A stretch of 36,579 bases of DNA from Candidatus Gemmiger faecavium (GCA_019114415.1 DXFO01000059.1:1-36579), one strand, 5' to 3'. Positions 27,950 to 36,247 are shown, counted from the stretch's first letter. Made by a program: numbers and translations. Notes: generated by a model from the sequence alone, not told the origin.

Positions 27950-29227
27950 ATGACGTCACAAATACTTTTCACCATGGTGACAATTATCATCATGTTCATT
28001 CTGATGGTCACCGAAGTCATCCCCCTGCCCGCAACCATGGCCCTTGCCGGCGTCGCCCTGTGCTTTGCCGGCATCGTGGAGCCTGCCAAGCTGTACTCCG
28101 AATGGGGCGGCTCCACCATCATGTTCCTCATCCTCATGTCCATCATCGTGGACGCCCTGACCCAGACCGGCATCGTCCAGGACCTGAGTGACAAAATCTT
28201 TATCGGAAAACTGATCGAAAACCAGCGCGTCGCCATCTTTGCCGTGTGCATTTTCTGCGGCGTGGCCACCGGCTTTTTGTCCAACACTGCCCTGGTCGTC
28301 ATGATGATCCCCGTTCTGGCTGCCATGGTCGTCAAATCCAACGGCGCGCTCAAGTTCAAGTACATGCTGCTGGGCGCGGCAACGGAAGCCACCGTGGGCG
28401 GTTCCGTTTCCCTGATCGGCGGCGCCCCCAACCTGGCCATGCAGGGCGCCTTGGAAGAAGCCGGCGTGGAGACCATGGGCTTCTTCAGCGCGGCGCCCCT
28501 CTCCCTGATTCTGGTTGTCATTACGGCACTGTATTTCTCCACCATTGGCTACACCCTGATGCAGAAAGTCTGCGACTTTGACGACACCGAGATCGTCCGT
28601 CAGAACAGCCAGACCGAGAAAATCATCTGCCCCCTGTGGAAAAAGGCCCTGACCCTCATTGTTCTGGTCAGCTGCATCGTCTGCTTCATTATGGAAGTGA
28701 CCAACAACCAGCTGGTCTGCTTCATCGGCATCATCGTGCTGTGGGTTTCCGGCTGCGCCAAGCCCAAAGAGTCCCTGAAAGCCGTTGACTGGAACACCAT
28801 GTGGGTCCTGAGCTTCGCCCTCGTGGTAGCTGCCGCCGTCAACACCAGCGGCACCGGCGCTTACATTGCCGACCTGGTCCTGACCGCCTGCGGTGCGGAG
28901 AACGCCAGCTATACCGTCGTTCTGATCGCCGTCTGCCTCATCGGCGGCGTACTGACCCAGGTCATGTCCAACACGGCCACCAACGCCATGTTTGGCCCCA
29001 TCTGCATCTCCATCGCCCTGTCCCTGGGTATTTCTCCCCTGGCACTGTGCATTCCCGTCATGGTCCTGGTCAACTGCGCGGTCATCTCTCCCCTGGGTTC
29101 TCCCTGCATGACCGTTGCTCTGGCTGGCGGCTACCGCGCCAAGGATTACCTCTATGTCGGCCTGCCTCTGATGCTCATTCTCATCCCCACCGGCGTCATC
29201 GGCGCGCTGCTGATCTACGGGATCTGA
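27950..29227 (+). CDS. SLC13/DASS-type anion permease
   Basis: 425-residue inner-membrane transporter with about eleven helices and an internal repeat. The two Ser-Asn-Thr motifs typical of the SLC13/divalent-anion:sodium family are at residues 111-113 (GFLSNTALV) and 340-342 (VMSNTATNAM). Relatives import di- and tricarboxylates or sulfate with Na+. Here it is last of the catabolic genes and most likely brings in the pathway's acid substrate. Start ATG 27950 with GGAGG about five bases upstream. Preceded by a 196-base gap with two strong RNA structures. Confidence 0.9.
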   Translation: MTSQILFTMVTIIIMFILMVTEVIPLPATMALAGVALCFAGIVEPAKLYSEWGGSTIMFLILMSIIVDALTQTGIVQDLSDKIFIGKLIENQRVAIFAVCIFCGVATGFLSNTALVVMMIPVLAAMVVKSNGALKFKYMLLGAATEATVGGSVSLIGGAPNLAMQGALEEAGVETMGFFSAAPLSLILVVITALYFSTIGYTLMQKVCDFDDTEIVRQNSQTEKIICPLWKKALTLIVLVSCIVCFIMEVTNNQLVCFIGIIVLWVSGCAKPKESLKAVDWNTMWVLSFALVVAAAVNTSGTGAYIADLVLTACGAENASYTVVLIAVCLIGGVLTQVMSNTATNAMFGPICISIALSLGISPLALCIPVMVLVNCAVISPLGSPCMTVALAGGYRAKDYLYVGLPLMLILIPTGVIGALLIYGI

Positions 29228-29231
29228 AGCA

Positions 29232-29855
29232 ATGGACACCTACTTTCAAAATGCGGCATCCGGCTGGGATACCCCGCAGCGGGTCCGCCGTGCCCAGTGC
29301 ATTGCACGGGAGCTGCGGCAGCATATTCCTTTTTCCCATTGCAAGCTGGCTGTGGAATACGGCTGCGGAACGGGGCTGGTCGGTCTGAATCTTGCAGACA
29401 TGGCCGACCGCCTGATCCTGACCGATCCCGAACCTTCCATGCTGGATATTTTGCGGCAAAAGCTGGAACTTCTGCCCGCCGGCCGCCGTCCCGAGCTGCT
29501 CTGCCAGCCCCTTGACGAGCCCTTGCCCCGGGAGCTGCACTGCGACCTGATTTTTCACTCCATGGCCCTGCACCATACCCGGGACGCAGGCCGGGCGCTG
29601 CGCAACGCCTTTGATGCCCTGGTTCCGGGCGGGTGCCTGTGTTTTGCGGACCTGGACCCGGAGGACGGTCACTTCCACGACGACCACCCCGACTTTCACG
29701 GCTACAACGGTTTTGAACAGACCGAACTGCAAGACCTGATGCGGGATGCCGGGTTTGTGGAGGTCGCCTCCCGGACATTTTTGCAGGACAGCAAATCCGT
29801 CAACGGTCAGCCCCATCCCTTCTCGCTGTTCTGGATGTGCGGCCTGCATCCCTGA
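29232..29855 (+). CDS. Class I SAM-dependent methyltransferase
   Basis: 207 residues. SAM motif I is AVEYGCGTGLVGLNLA, motif II acidic end LILTDPE, and IFHSMALHHTRD follows as in small-molecule methyltransferases of the UbiE/type 11 class. A cluster of Asp and His (PEDGHFHDDHPDFHGYNGF) follows the core. The substrate is unknown. Start ATG 29232 is only four bases after the permease stop with no clear ribosome site, so translation is probably coupled; whether it belongs functionally to the acid-utilisation pathway is uncertain. Confidence 0.85.
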   Translation: MDTYFQNAASGWDTPQRVRRAQCIARELRQHIPFSHCKLAVEYGCGTGLVGLNLADMADRLILTDPEPSMLDILRQKLELLPAGRRPELLCQPLDEPLPRELHCDLIFHSMALHHTRDAGRALRNAFDALVPGGCLCFADLDPEDGHFHDDHPDFHGYNGFEQTELQDLMRDAGFVEVASRTFLQDSKSVNGQPHPFSLFWMCGLHP

Positions 29856-29893
29856 CTTCGATACTCTCTTCCCCCTTTTGTCTTCCTCGCACC

Positions 29894-29948
29894 AAGCAGA
29901 AACGGGACGCCCCATAACAGGGCGTCCCGTTTCTGCTTTCTGTTTTTT
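29894..29948 (+). terminator. Terminator of the catabolic operon
   Basis: Perfect 19-bp stem beginning AAGCAGAAACGGGACGCCC with loop CATAACA, followed by TCTGTTTTTT. One of the strongest hairpins in the window. Confidence 0.93.
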
Positions 29949-29980
29949 GATGATTTTTGTTTCGGCCGCAGTATCTCCGA

Positions 29981-31321
29981 TTATTTGATACCGCTCAATC
30001 CAAAGGGATCACTGTCCCCGGTCAGACCGTCGGCGGAGAGCATTTTCTCCATCACGTCAATGTCTGCCGATACATCCAGGGCATCGTCCTGGAACAGCTT
30101 GTCCAGCTGGTTTTCAAAGGCGACGACCAGGGTGTCCATGGACTGCTCAATGCGGCGCTTGGACTCCCGGATATTGGTGCCCTCCACGCCCTGCGCGTCC
30201 AGCTCGGCGTAAGTATCCAGCAGTTTGAGGGAGGTGGGCAGGTAGTAATCCATAAACTTGCGCATCTGGGGCAGTTTATCGGGATTTTCCTGGATGTGCG
30301 CAAAGATCTTGGCGGAAACTGCTTCCAGCCGGCTGATCTTGTCGCTCATGTTTTCATCGGGGATGGCGTCGTTGACCCGGCGCAGATCCCGCAGGATCTT
30401 CTCATATTTTTCGTTGCCCTCCGCCGGCTTTTCCGCATCCTGTTCCGGGGCGGGCTGGGGTTCGGGATCATTTTTCGGTTCCGGGGGAACGCCGCGCACG
30501 ATCAGCGCACGGCTGTGCATGTCCAGGTAAGCGCCGGGGCCAAAGGTCCCCTTTGCAATGCAGTTTTCCAGATGGCCGTAGCAGTCCTGCTCACTGCATC
30601 CCAGGGAGGCCGCAATGTCCTCCACATACATGTGATCGGCACTGCCCACGATGTTGGCAATTTTGCGGCGTTTCAGCCAGGAAGTGCGCATTCTGCGGGC
30701 GCCGATGCAAAGGCCGAGACCGGTCAGGAAGAAGATCATCAGCGGCCAGACTTCTTCCAGATACCAGCCAACATCCCGCAAATCGGTCAGGATCCACAGG
30801 TTTTCCAGCAGTTCCGCGCCGCCGCCCAGGCCGCCAATGACCATAAGGACCACACCGATGATAAACAGGATATCCGCTTTGCTCTTGTCCTCCGTGCCGG
30901 TCTGCGCCGCCTGCTGGGGCGCGGTATAGGCGGCGGGAGGCGTCTGCTGATACCGGTTCTGCGTCGGGTTTGCGTACGGAGTCTGGTTCCGGGCGGGGTT
31001 TTGCCTTGCTGACTGACTGCGGTTTGAATTGGCTGCACTTTGCCTTAAGATCATATTGACCACAGCCAGTATGATTCCCAGCATTGGGAATGCAAAAAAG
31101 GCGATCAGGATCACCCACCAAGGGATGCTGAAATGTCCGTTGCGATTAAATTCCCGGCGCAGGCTGTTGCCGAAGTTGGCCGGATTCTGCCGGTTATACG
31201 GACGGTAGGGATTCTGCCCATTCATACGATTGCGATAAGGCGTTCCCTGCTGATAGCGCGGTCCGTTGGTCGGCTGTCCGCGGCTGCGTTGCTTGTCCTC
31301 GTCATACGGTTGGTTGGGCAT
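29981..31321 (-). CDS. XpaC-like (5-bromo-4-chloroindolyl phosphate hydrolysis family) membrane protein
   Basis: 446 residues. Gln/Asn/Pro/Arg-rich N-terminus, membrane helix near residues 70-90, a second disordered Gln/Pro stretch, two more helices (ADILFIIGVVLMVIGGLGGG and VWPLMIFFLTGLGLCIG), a winged-helix-like segment (YVEDIAASLGCSEQDCYGHL), a charged linker, then a helical C-terminal domain (EKYEKILRDLRRVNDAIPDE through YYLPTSLKLLDTYAELD) of the XpaC type. XpaC proteins often sit with TelA-type proteins; function unclear. Start ATG 31321 with AAAGGAA ten bases upstream. 32 bases after the SGNH hydrolase gene, so likely cotranscribed. Confidence 0.75.
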   Translation of the reverse strand: MPNQPYDEDKQRSRGQPTNGPRYQQGTPYRNRMNGQNPYRPYNRQNPANFGNSLRREFNRNGHFSIPWWVILIAFFAFPMLGIILAVVNMILRQSAANSNRSQSARQNPARNQTPYANPTQNRYQQTPPAAYTAPQQAAQTGTEDKSKADILFIIGVVLMVIGGLGGGAELLENLWILTDLRDVGWYLEEVWPLMIFFLTGLGLCIGARRMRTSWLKRRKIANIVGSADHMYVEDIAASLGCSEQDCYGHLENCIAKGTFGPGAYLDMHSRALIVRGVPPEPKNDPEPQPAPEQDAEKPAEGNEKYEKILRDLRRVNDAIPDENMSDKISRLEAVSAKIFAHIQENPDKLPQMRKFMDYYLPTSLKLLDTYAELDAQGVEGTNIRESKRRIEQSMDTLVVAFENQLDKLFQDDALDVSADIDVMEKMLSADGLTGDSDPFGLSGIK

Positions 31322-31353
31322 TGCTTTCACGTTCCTTTTTGGTTGATCTAAAA

Positions 31354-32628
31354 TCACGAAAGATCTGAGATGAGTTCCTTCCACTCATCGGACAGGTAGC
31401 AGGTGCTTCCCACCTGATAGGGATTGTCTTTGTCATAGGGCACATGGGTGCAGAGATAATCCACCCATGCCGAGTATCCCGTGCCCGAAAGATGCAGGCC
31501 GTCCGGCTGCGCATAATCGGAACGCAGATACCCGTTTTCATCCACAAGAGCCTCGTTCAGGGCAAGGTACAGGCAACCCTTTTCCGCCGCCATCGCGCTC
31601 AGGGAAGCGTTGATGGTGCTGACTCTGTCCGGGGAAAGTCCCGGCATATCTGCCTGTGCTTCGGCCTGCACCGGCAGAACCGACTGCACATAGATGGTGG
31701 TATCGGGCAGCGCTGCGATCAGGTCATCCAGCATGCGGCCGTAATAATTCAAAAAGCCCTCGTCATTGGTGGTGGAATACGCCAGGCTGTTGGCGCCCAG
31801 CAGCACATACAGCTTTTTGGGCTGGGCCTGCGCCAGAACATCGAGGGGGATCTCCTCCCCGCGCACATCGCTGGTCATTGTGGTGCGGTTGACAATATCA
31901 TTGGGGGATGCGCCTTCATACGCGCAGACCAGGGCGTCGCCCACATCGATGCTGTATTCGGTATAGCCCACCGTGAGGGAGTCGCCCAAAAATGCCGCGT
32001 CGTCGAACCAGCTCAGGTCCACCTTGCCGAATTCCGGCACTGCCGAAGGGGTCTCAGGGGCAGCGGTATAGGTGTAGTTTTCGGTCTGGCGGGTGGGGCC
32101 CACATCGCCCCAGTCAACCGTCTCGGCACTGCTGCCGGAATTCCCCTGATACGGCAGCGGCGCTACCACGGAGTTTGTCAGCTGGGTGGTATCTCCATCC
32201 TGGATCAGGTCATCCGTTTCGTTGCTGTCAGCGGGCAGGAACGCCGTGATCACGCCCGATGCGATCAGGATGCACAGTCCCGTCCCGATCAGGGTCAAAC
32301 GCCGGCGCATACGCCGTGCCTGGCGTGCTCTGCGTGCTGCGGCACGCATGGCCTGCCGGGAGGGATCCGCCGCGGGCTGCTGGGCCGTGCGGGGCGGCTG
32401 CGGAGGGCTCTGCCACCCGTCGGCCGCATCGGCAGAGGGCGGCGCATAGGGTGCGCGGTAAACATTCCTGGGTTCCGCAGAAGGCCTTGTGCCAGGCTGC
32501 CGCACCTGCTGGACAGGCTGGCTGCCCGGCGTGACCCGGCGTACCCCGCCGCTGCCCGGCGCTTTTACCTGACGGCTGCGCTTTTCTTTTGGCTGATACC
32601 CGCCGTAACCGCCTTCCTTGTTTGGCAT
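31354..32628 (-). CDS. Membrane-anchored SGNH/GDSL hydrolase
   Basis: 424 residues. A long disordered, Pro/Gln/Arg-rich cytoplasmic N-terminus (1-110) precedes a single membrane helix (about 111-130), a linker, and an extracytoplasmic SGNH hydrolase domain: Ser217 in AAFLGDSLTVGY, the Asn of block III in LLGANSLAY (Asn280), and the Asp376/His379 pair in DGLHLSGTGY. Such enzymes remove or add acyl groups on cell-surface glycans. Start ATG 32628 with GGGAGG about nine bases upstream. With the XpaC-like protein it shares a similar low-complexity N-terminus. Confidence 0.9.
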   Translation of the reverse strand: MPNKEGGYGGYQPKEKRSRQVKAPGSGGVRRVTPGSQPVQQVRQPGTRPSAEPRNVYRAPYAPPSADAADGWQSPPQPPRTAQQPAADPSRQAMRAAARRARQARRMRRRLTLIGTGLCILIASGVITAFLPADSNETDDLIQDGDTTQLTNSVVAPLPYQGNSGSSAETVDWGDVGPTRQTENYTYTAAPETPSAVPEFGKVDLSWFDDAAFLGDSLTVGYTEYSIDVGDALVCAYEGASPNDIVNRTTMTSDVRGEEIPLDVLAQAQPKKLYVLLGANSLAYSTTNDEGFLNYYGRMLDDLIAALPDTTIYVQSVLPVQAEAQADMPGLSPDRVSTINASLSAMAAEKGCLYLALNEALVDENGYLRSDYAQPDGLHLSGTGYSAWVDYLCTHVPYDKDNPYQVGSTCYLSDEWKELISDLS

Positions 32629-32652
32629 ATGCCTGTCCTCCCTTCCGTTTTT

Positions 32653-32693
32653 GCCTTTCGGCGTCGTGCCGAAGGCTGAATAAGGATATTATA
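32653..32693 (-). promoter_or_regulatory. -10 element and leader hairpin of the SGNH/XpaC operon
   Basis: Minus strand TATAAT at 32693-32688 with a weak -35 (TGTTTT); the leader contains GCCTTCGGC...GCCGAAAGGC (32653-32676 region), a hairpin with one bulge. Confidence 0.4.
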
Positions 32694-32768
32694 TCATATC
32701 CCCGCGCGTAAAAACAGCTTTTTGCCCGCCCGGTCTGTAAACTTTCACGAAACATTGGTTCTGCCTAA

Positions 32769-32800
32769 CAAAAACGCCCCCGCATCTGCGGAGGCGAAAA
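32769..32800 (-). terminator. Terminator of the popT-like gene
   Basis: Minus strand stem CGCCTCCGCA / TGCGGGGGCG (one G-T pair), loop GA, followed by TTTTTG, immediately after the stop codon at 32804. Confidence 0.88.
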
Positions 32801-32803
32801 AGC

Positions 32804-33655
32804 TCAATTTTCTTTGGGGAAGCGGCTGTTGAAACGATCCAGGGCCAGAGCTCCCACCACACCAACGGCAAGACAGATCAGGTTTGCCGCCAACGCACCC
32901 GCGGAAGCCGCGAAGCTGGCAAAAGGAATGATCATGATGGTTGCCGCCACCACAATGCCGATGATCGCATGGAAGGCACAGGAATAATAGTGGTTGAACA
33001 GCGCATCAATGCCCTTGGCCAGGCAGATGATCGTAACCACGGCACCCAGCCCGCCGGGCAGCAGCACGTTCATATCCAGATGGCCCAGGCCATCCACAAA
33101 GGGCGTGTACAGTCCCAGAGGCATCAGCAGCGTGGAGAAGCTCATGCCCGGCGCAATGACGCTGAGGGCCAGGCAGAAGCCGCAGAACAGGTACCAGCCG
33201 AAGTTGGGCTGGATCTGGACCGAGAATACATTGAGCGTGATCAGCAGAGACAAAACGACCACGAACGCCACGATCATGGAAATGTAGGAACCACGGGTGC
33301 GCCCCTGTTCCCCGGCCTCACGGAACAGAGAGGGCAGCATTCCGACGATCAGGCCCACAAAAAGGCAGACCGACTGATCCGGATAGGTCTCCAGAAAAAA
33401 GGCGAGAAGATTGGCAATGCCCAGAAATCCGATTGCTCCGCCCAGAATGACCGGCAGCAAGCGCGGCACATGGGTTTTGAAGTTGCGCACCGGATTGGAC
33501 AGCAGTTCCATCACCGGCTTGTAAATTCCAAAAATAACGCACAGCACGCCGCCCGAGATACCGGGCAAGACTGCGCCCAGGCCGATCAGCGCCCCTTGCA
33601 GCAGACGCATGACAAACCGCACGACAGGCTGACGTCCAACGGAAGAATCTTTCAT
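32804..33655 (-). CDS. popT: DUF368 polyprenyl-phosphate transporter (PopT family)
   Basis: 283-residue membrane protein with about eight helices. Family signatures are ALIGLGAVLPGISGGVLCVI near residue 20 and ALSVIAPGMSFSTLLMPLG near residue 165, the two related repeats of DUF368. Members of this family were recently identified as transporters that return undecaprenyl phosphate across the membrane for cell-wall and surface glycan synthesis. Start ATG 33655 with AAAGGG ten bases upstream; an in-frame GTG at 33682 has no site. It is adjacent to an SGNH hydrolase, consistent with envelope metabolism, but has its own promoter and terminator. Confidence 0.9.
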   Translation of the reverse strand: MKDSSVGRQPVVRFVMRLLQGALIGLGAVLPGISGGVLCVIFGIYKPVMELLSNPVRNFKTHVPRLLPVILGGAIGFLGIANLLAFFLETYPDQSVCLFVGLIVGMLPSLFREAGEQGRTRGSYISMIVAFVVVLSLLITLNVFSVQIQPNFGWYLFCGFCLALSVIAPGMSFSTLLMPLGLYTPFVDGLGHLDMNVLLPGGLGAVVTIICLAKGIDALFNHYYSCAFHAIIGIVVAATIMIIPFASFAASAGALAANLICLAVGVVGALALDRFNSRFPKEN

Positions 33656-33720
33656 AACAACAGTACCCTTTCTTGTATTCACCTGTACGCAGAGCCTTTC
33701 CCTGCGGCAAGGTTCGTTCC

Positions 33721-33749
33721 ATTATATCATACCAGTTCCCGTATGGAAA
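33721..33749 (-). promoter_or_regulatory. Promoter of the popT-like gene
   Basis: Minus strand TTTCCA (33749-33744), 17-base spacer, perfect TATAAT (33726-33721), 66 bases before the start codon. Confidence 0.6.
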
Positions 33750-33905
33750 CCTCCTGCACTGCCGTATATTGGACGAAGAAACAAGATTTTTTTGTGGGAT
33801 ATGTTCAAGAAATTCCGCTGTCCGGTCCGGACTGCCGGCGGACGCTTTCCTTGACTTTCACTTTTCCCACACTTTGGCCCTTGCAATCGCGGCGGGTACA
33901 CGTTT

Positions 33906-34043
33906 TCATCCGCGTTTTGGGCTGCTTGGAATTGGTTTCTTTTTCCCTTCAGCCGCAGCCCGCCCGGCAGGCCATTGGTCCTCCCAACGCTGGCGGAGAG
34001 TTTCCAGCGCCCGTTTTTCAATGCGGGATACATAGCGACACGC
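33906..34043 (-). pseudogene. 3' fragment of a SigK-like RNA polymerase sigma factor gene
   Basis: On the minus strand the frame 34043-33906 reads ACRYVSRIEKRALETLRQRW and runs on to a TGA at 33908-33906: 45 codons without a start. The YVSRIEKRAL core is the end of sigma region 4.2 (recognition helix and beyond) as in sporulation sigma factor SigK; SigE has YISRLEKR. An in-frame TAG at 34046-34044 precedes it, and the serine recombinase gene ends at 34063, so homology starts at the element junction. The Lys/Pro-rich tail is an ordinary SigK-like C-terminus. The 5' part is expected beyond the right edge. If the element excises precisely this would be a rearranging gene rather than a dead one. 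Confidence 0.75.
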
Positions 34044-34062
34044 CTATTGTAAACGATAGCCT

Positions 34063-35640
34063 CTAAGAAATCGCCTCCAGCTCGTGGAAGCGGAATTTGA
34101 TAATGATCTCTTTTTCCTCGGTCAGCTCCACCCGTTCGATGAGGCTGACCAGCAGTTCCCGACTGGTCAGTGCCGAGTCCAGAAACTGTTTCACCAGTGC
34201 CTTGGCTTTTTCTTCGGTGTTTACCGGCTGCTTTGCCTGTTCCTGCAGGCTCTTCAGCCGATCTTCCAGAACTGTGCGGTCCATCTTGACCTTCTGGTAA
34301 ATGCGCTGGAAATCCTCTTCGGAGAGCAGGCCATTCAGCCGGTCCATATACATCTGATCCAGGTTAGTGGTCAGTGCAGTGATTTTGGATTGCAAGGTTT
34401 GCATCTCCGCTTCACAGCTGGACTCCTTGCTGGCGTTCTCCACGGCTTCTTGCGCAATCGGGCGCAGCCGGTCAGGATTCAGATAGGCCTGGCAAACCTC
34501 CCGCACCTTGGCAATCACGACGTCATTCACCGTTTCTTCCTTGATGGAATGACAGGCGCAGACACCTGCCTTGGTGAATCGCTGGTAAGTCCGGCAGACA
34601 AAAAACAGGCGATCCTCTCCGGCGGCATTCTTACGGTTGAGTACTGCCATGGGATAGCCGCACTCGTGGCAGAAAATCAGTCCTTTTAGCAAGAAGTCGT
34701 AGGTCCGGCTTCGGGTGTGCTTGCGGCTGTTTACCAGCATCTGCACTTTCCGAAAAGTCTCCGGGTCAATGATGGGCTCATGCGTTCCTTCCACTACCAC
34801 CCAGTTCTCTGGTGATTGCCTCAGACATTTCTTGGATTTGTAGCTGATCTTTACCATGCGTCCCTGCACCATATTGCCGATGTAGGTTTCGTTTTTCAGC
34901 ATTTCGGAGATCCGCTCGCTACTCCACAGTCCGGTGTAGGGGCCTGGATTCCCAACTTTCCAGCCGCAGTAGGTAGCCGGTGTAGGGATGCCTTCTTTAT
35001 TGAGTATAGTCGCAATCTTACGGCAGCTCATGCCGGAAAGAGCCAGTGCAAAGATCCGCCGTACTACCGGAGCTACTTCCTCGTCAATGACAATCTTGTT
35101 TTTCTCCGTGGGGTGCATCTTGTATCCGTACATGGGCTTGCCGCCGATGAACTGTCCCTTCCGCTGCTTATCTCGCTTGACGCTCTTGATCTTCTTGGAA
35201 ATGTCTTTGGCGTACATGTCGTTCATGATGGCACGGAATGGGGTGATGTCGTTGGCGGTAGAGTCCACGCCGGTATCAATGCCGTCCAGCAGGGAAATGT
35301 ACCGCACCCGGTGCTCCGGGAAGTACCGCTCCATATAGTGGCCGGTCATGATATAATCACGGCCCAAACGGGAAAGGTCTTTGGTGATGACCATATTGAC
35401 CTTTTTGGTTTCAATGTCGCCAATCATCCGCTGGAAACTGGGGCGGTCAAAGCTGGTGCCGCTCCATCCGTCGTCCACATAAGTGTCGAAGACGGACAGT
35501 CGGTGCTGCTGAACAAACTCCCGCAGCAGGGATTCCTGGTTCTGGACACTCTGGGATGGTCCTTCGTTTTCATCCTCCTTTGATAGTCTGATGTATAAAG
35601 CCACATGGTAGTCCATGGGGTTGCTTATCTCTAAGTACAT
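34063..35640 (-). CDS. Large serine recombinase
   Basis: 525-residue site-specific recombinase. Resolvase domain (about residues 10-160) with nucleophile Ser20 in ALYIRLSKEDE, GWSGTSFDRPSFQRM, VITKDLSRLGRDY and the GIDTG region; recombinase domain (about 185-290, FIGGKPMYGYK, SCRKIATILNKEGI); a zinc ribbon with FCHECGYP and later Cys residues; then a coiled-coil segment (about 415-475) and a C-terminal domain ending in VELTEEKEIIIKF. It resembles the TnpX/TndX and SpoIVCA class that excise elements as circles. Start ATG 35640 with AGGAGG six bases upstream. Its stop lies about 20 bases from the sigma remnant, the usual place for a recombinase next to its attachment site. Confidence 0.95.
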   Translation of the reverse strand: MYLEISNPMDYHVALYIRLSKEDENEGPSQSVQNQESLLREFVQQHRLSVFDTYVDDGWSGTSFDRPSFQRMIGDIETKKVNMVITKDLSRLGRDYIMTGHYMERYFPEHRVRYISLLDGIDTGVDSTANDITPFRAIMNDMYAKDISKKIKSVKRDKQRKGQFIGGKPMYGYKMHPTEKNKIVIDEEVAPVVRRIFALALSGMSCRKIATILNKEGIPTPATYCGWKVGNPGPYTGLWSSERISEMLKNETYIGNMVQGRMVKISYKSKKCLRQSPENWVVVEGTHEPIIDPETFRKVQMLVNSRKHTRSRTYDFLLKGLIFCHECGYPMAVLNRKNAAGEDRLFFVCRTYQRFTKAGVCACHSIKEETVNDVVIAKVREVCQAYLNPDRLRPIAQEAVENASKESSCEAEMQTLQSKITALTTNLDQMYMDRLNGLLSEEDFQRIYQKVKMDRTVLEDRLKSLQEQAKQPVNTEEKAKALVKQFLDSALTSRELLVSLIERVELTEEKEIIIKFRFHELEAIS

Positions 35641-35676
35641 ACCGTACCTCCTGAGATAAGCGGCCATACATCGGCG

Positions 35677-35811
35677 TTATTGTATTGTTGCTTTTCCATA
35701 TCCGGCAAGAATGCAGCGAAGATACAGCCGAAAGGACTCTTCCAGAAGCTCCGGCAGTGTTTTCTCGGCTGGCTCAAAAACACAACGTACAACAGGGGCG
35801 TTTTTCGGCAT
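35677..35811 (-). CDS. Small element-encoded protein (44 aa)
   Basis: 44 residues beginning MPKNAPVVRCVFEPAEKTL, then a helical LPELLEESFRLYLRCILAG stretch. AAAGGAGG sits nine bases before ATG 35811, and the stop is 36 bases from the recombinase start, so it is likely cotranscribed with it. Small acidic-helical proteins in this position are common in Clostridial elements with large serine recombinases; function not known. The longer in-frame extension to 35994 runs back through a terminator and is rejected. Confidence 0.65.
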   Translation of the reverse strand: MPKNAPVVRCVFEPAEKTLPELLEESFRLYLRCILAGYGKATIQ

Positions 35812-35886
35812 GGTATCATCCTCCTTTACGATATAGAAAAGAATATGTGCAAATCCGCCAATCATTGCCTGTCCATTGAAAAAGAC

Positions 35887-35918
35887 ATAAAAAATCGCCA
35901 TCCGTTCGAGTGGCGATG
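35887..35918 (-). terminator. Terminator after the integrase-linked gene
   Basis: Minus strand ATCGCCA (35917-35911) pairs with TGGCGAT (35900-35894) and is followed by a TTTTTT run, just after the 106-aa gene. Confidence 0.75.
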
Positions 35919-35926
35919 AGAATTGC

Positions 35927-36247
35927 TTATGAAATAAAGGAAGTGCTTGCACGGACTGTGTCCCAATCGGATATACCATATCCTCGCATAGCATCTGCTG
36001 CGATCAAAACAGCGAATACAAAAGGACGAATCCACTCGTCGCTGGCGCTGCTGAGGACGGATTGTATGGTCAGGTCATCATCCAGCTGCAAGCGGATTTG
36101 GAGAAGCTCTTTTTCGGTTTGAAACAATGCCGCAAATTCGTTTGGGGCTTCCTCCTCAATAGAGAACGTCTGTGAACTGTGCAGGATTTGTGTTGCTTGT
36201 TGGTATAGGGCGGTAGTACTGAAATCGTGAATGTCCGGTAATTTCAT
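35927..36247 (-). CDS. Element-encoded protein of unknown function (106 aa)
   Basis: Not recognised. 106 residues, acidic, no membrane segment or signal; begins MKLPDIHDFSTTALYQQ and contains two helical stretches (FAALFQTEKELLQIRLQLDD and FVFAVLIAADAMRGYG). Start ATG 36247 with AAAGGAG eight bases upstream; that ribosome site overlaps the end of the integrase gene, and the gap is five bases, so the two are cotranscribed and probably coupled. A role linked to the integrase (for example a directionality or accessory factor) is only a guess. Confidence 0.65.
   Translation of the reverse strand: MKLPDIHDFSTTALYQQATQILHSSQTFSIEEEAPNEFAALFQTEKELLQIRLQLDDDLTIQSVLSSASDEWIRPFVFAVLIAADAMRGYGISDWDTVRASTSFIS

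Noticed and set aside
33722-34033. 103-codon minus-strand frame starting MYPALKNGRW
   Set aside because: It is the wrong frame of the sigma-factor fragment; the adjacent frame gives YVSRIEKRAL, a known sigma region 4.2 sequence, and this frame has no ribosome site.
35812-35994. N-terminal extension of the 44-aa element protein (MLCEDMVYPIG...)
   Set aside because: It passes through the terminator hairpin at 35887-35918 and overlaps the 106-aa gene on the same strand in another frame.
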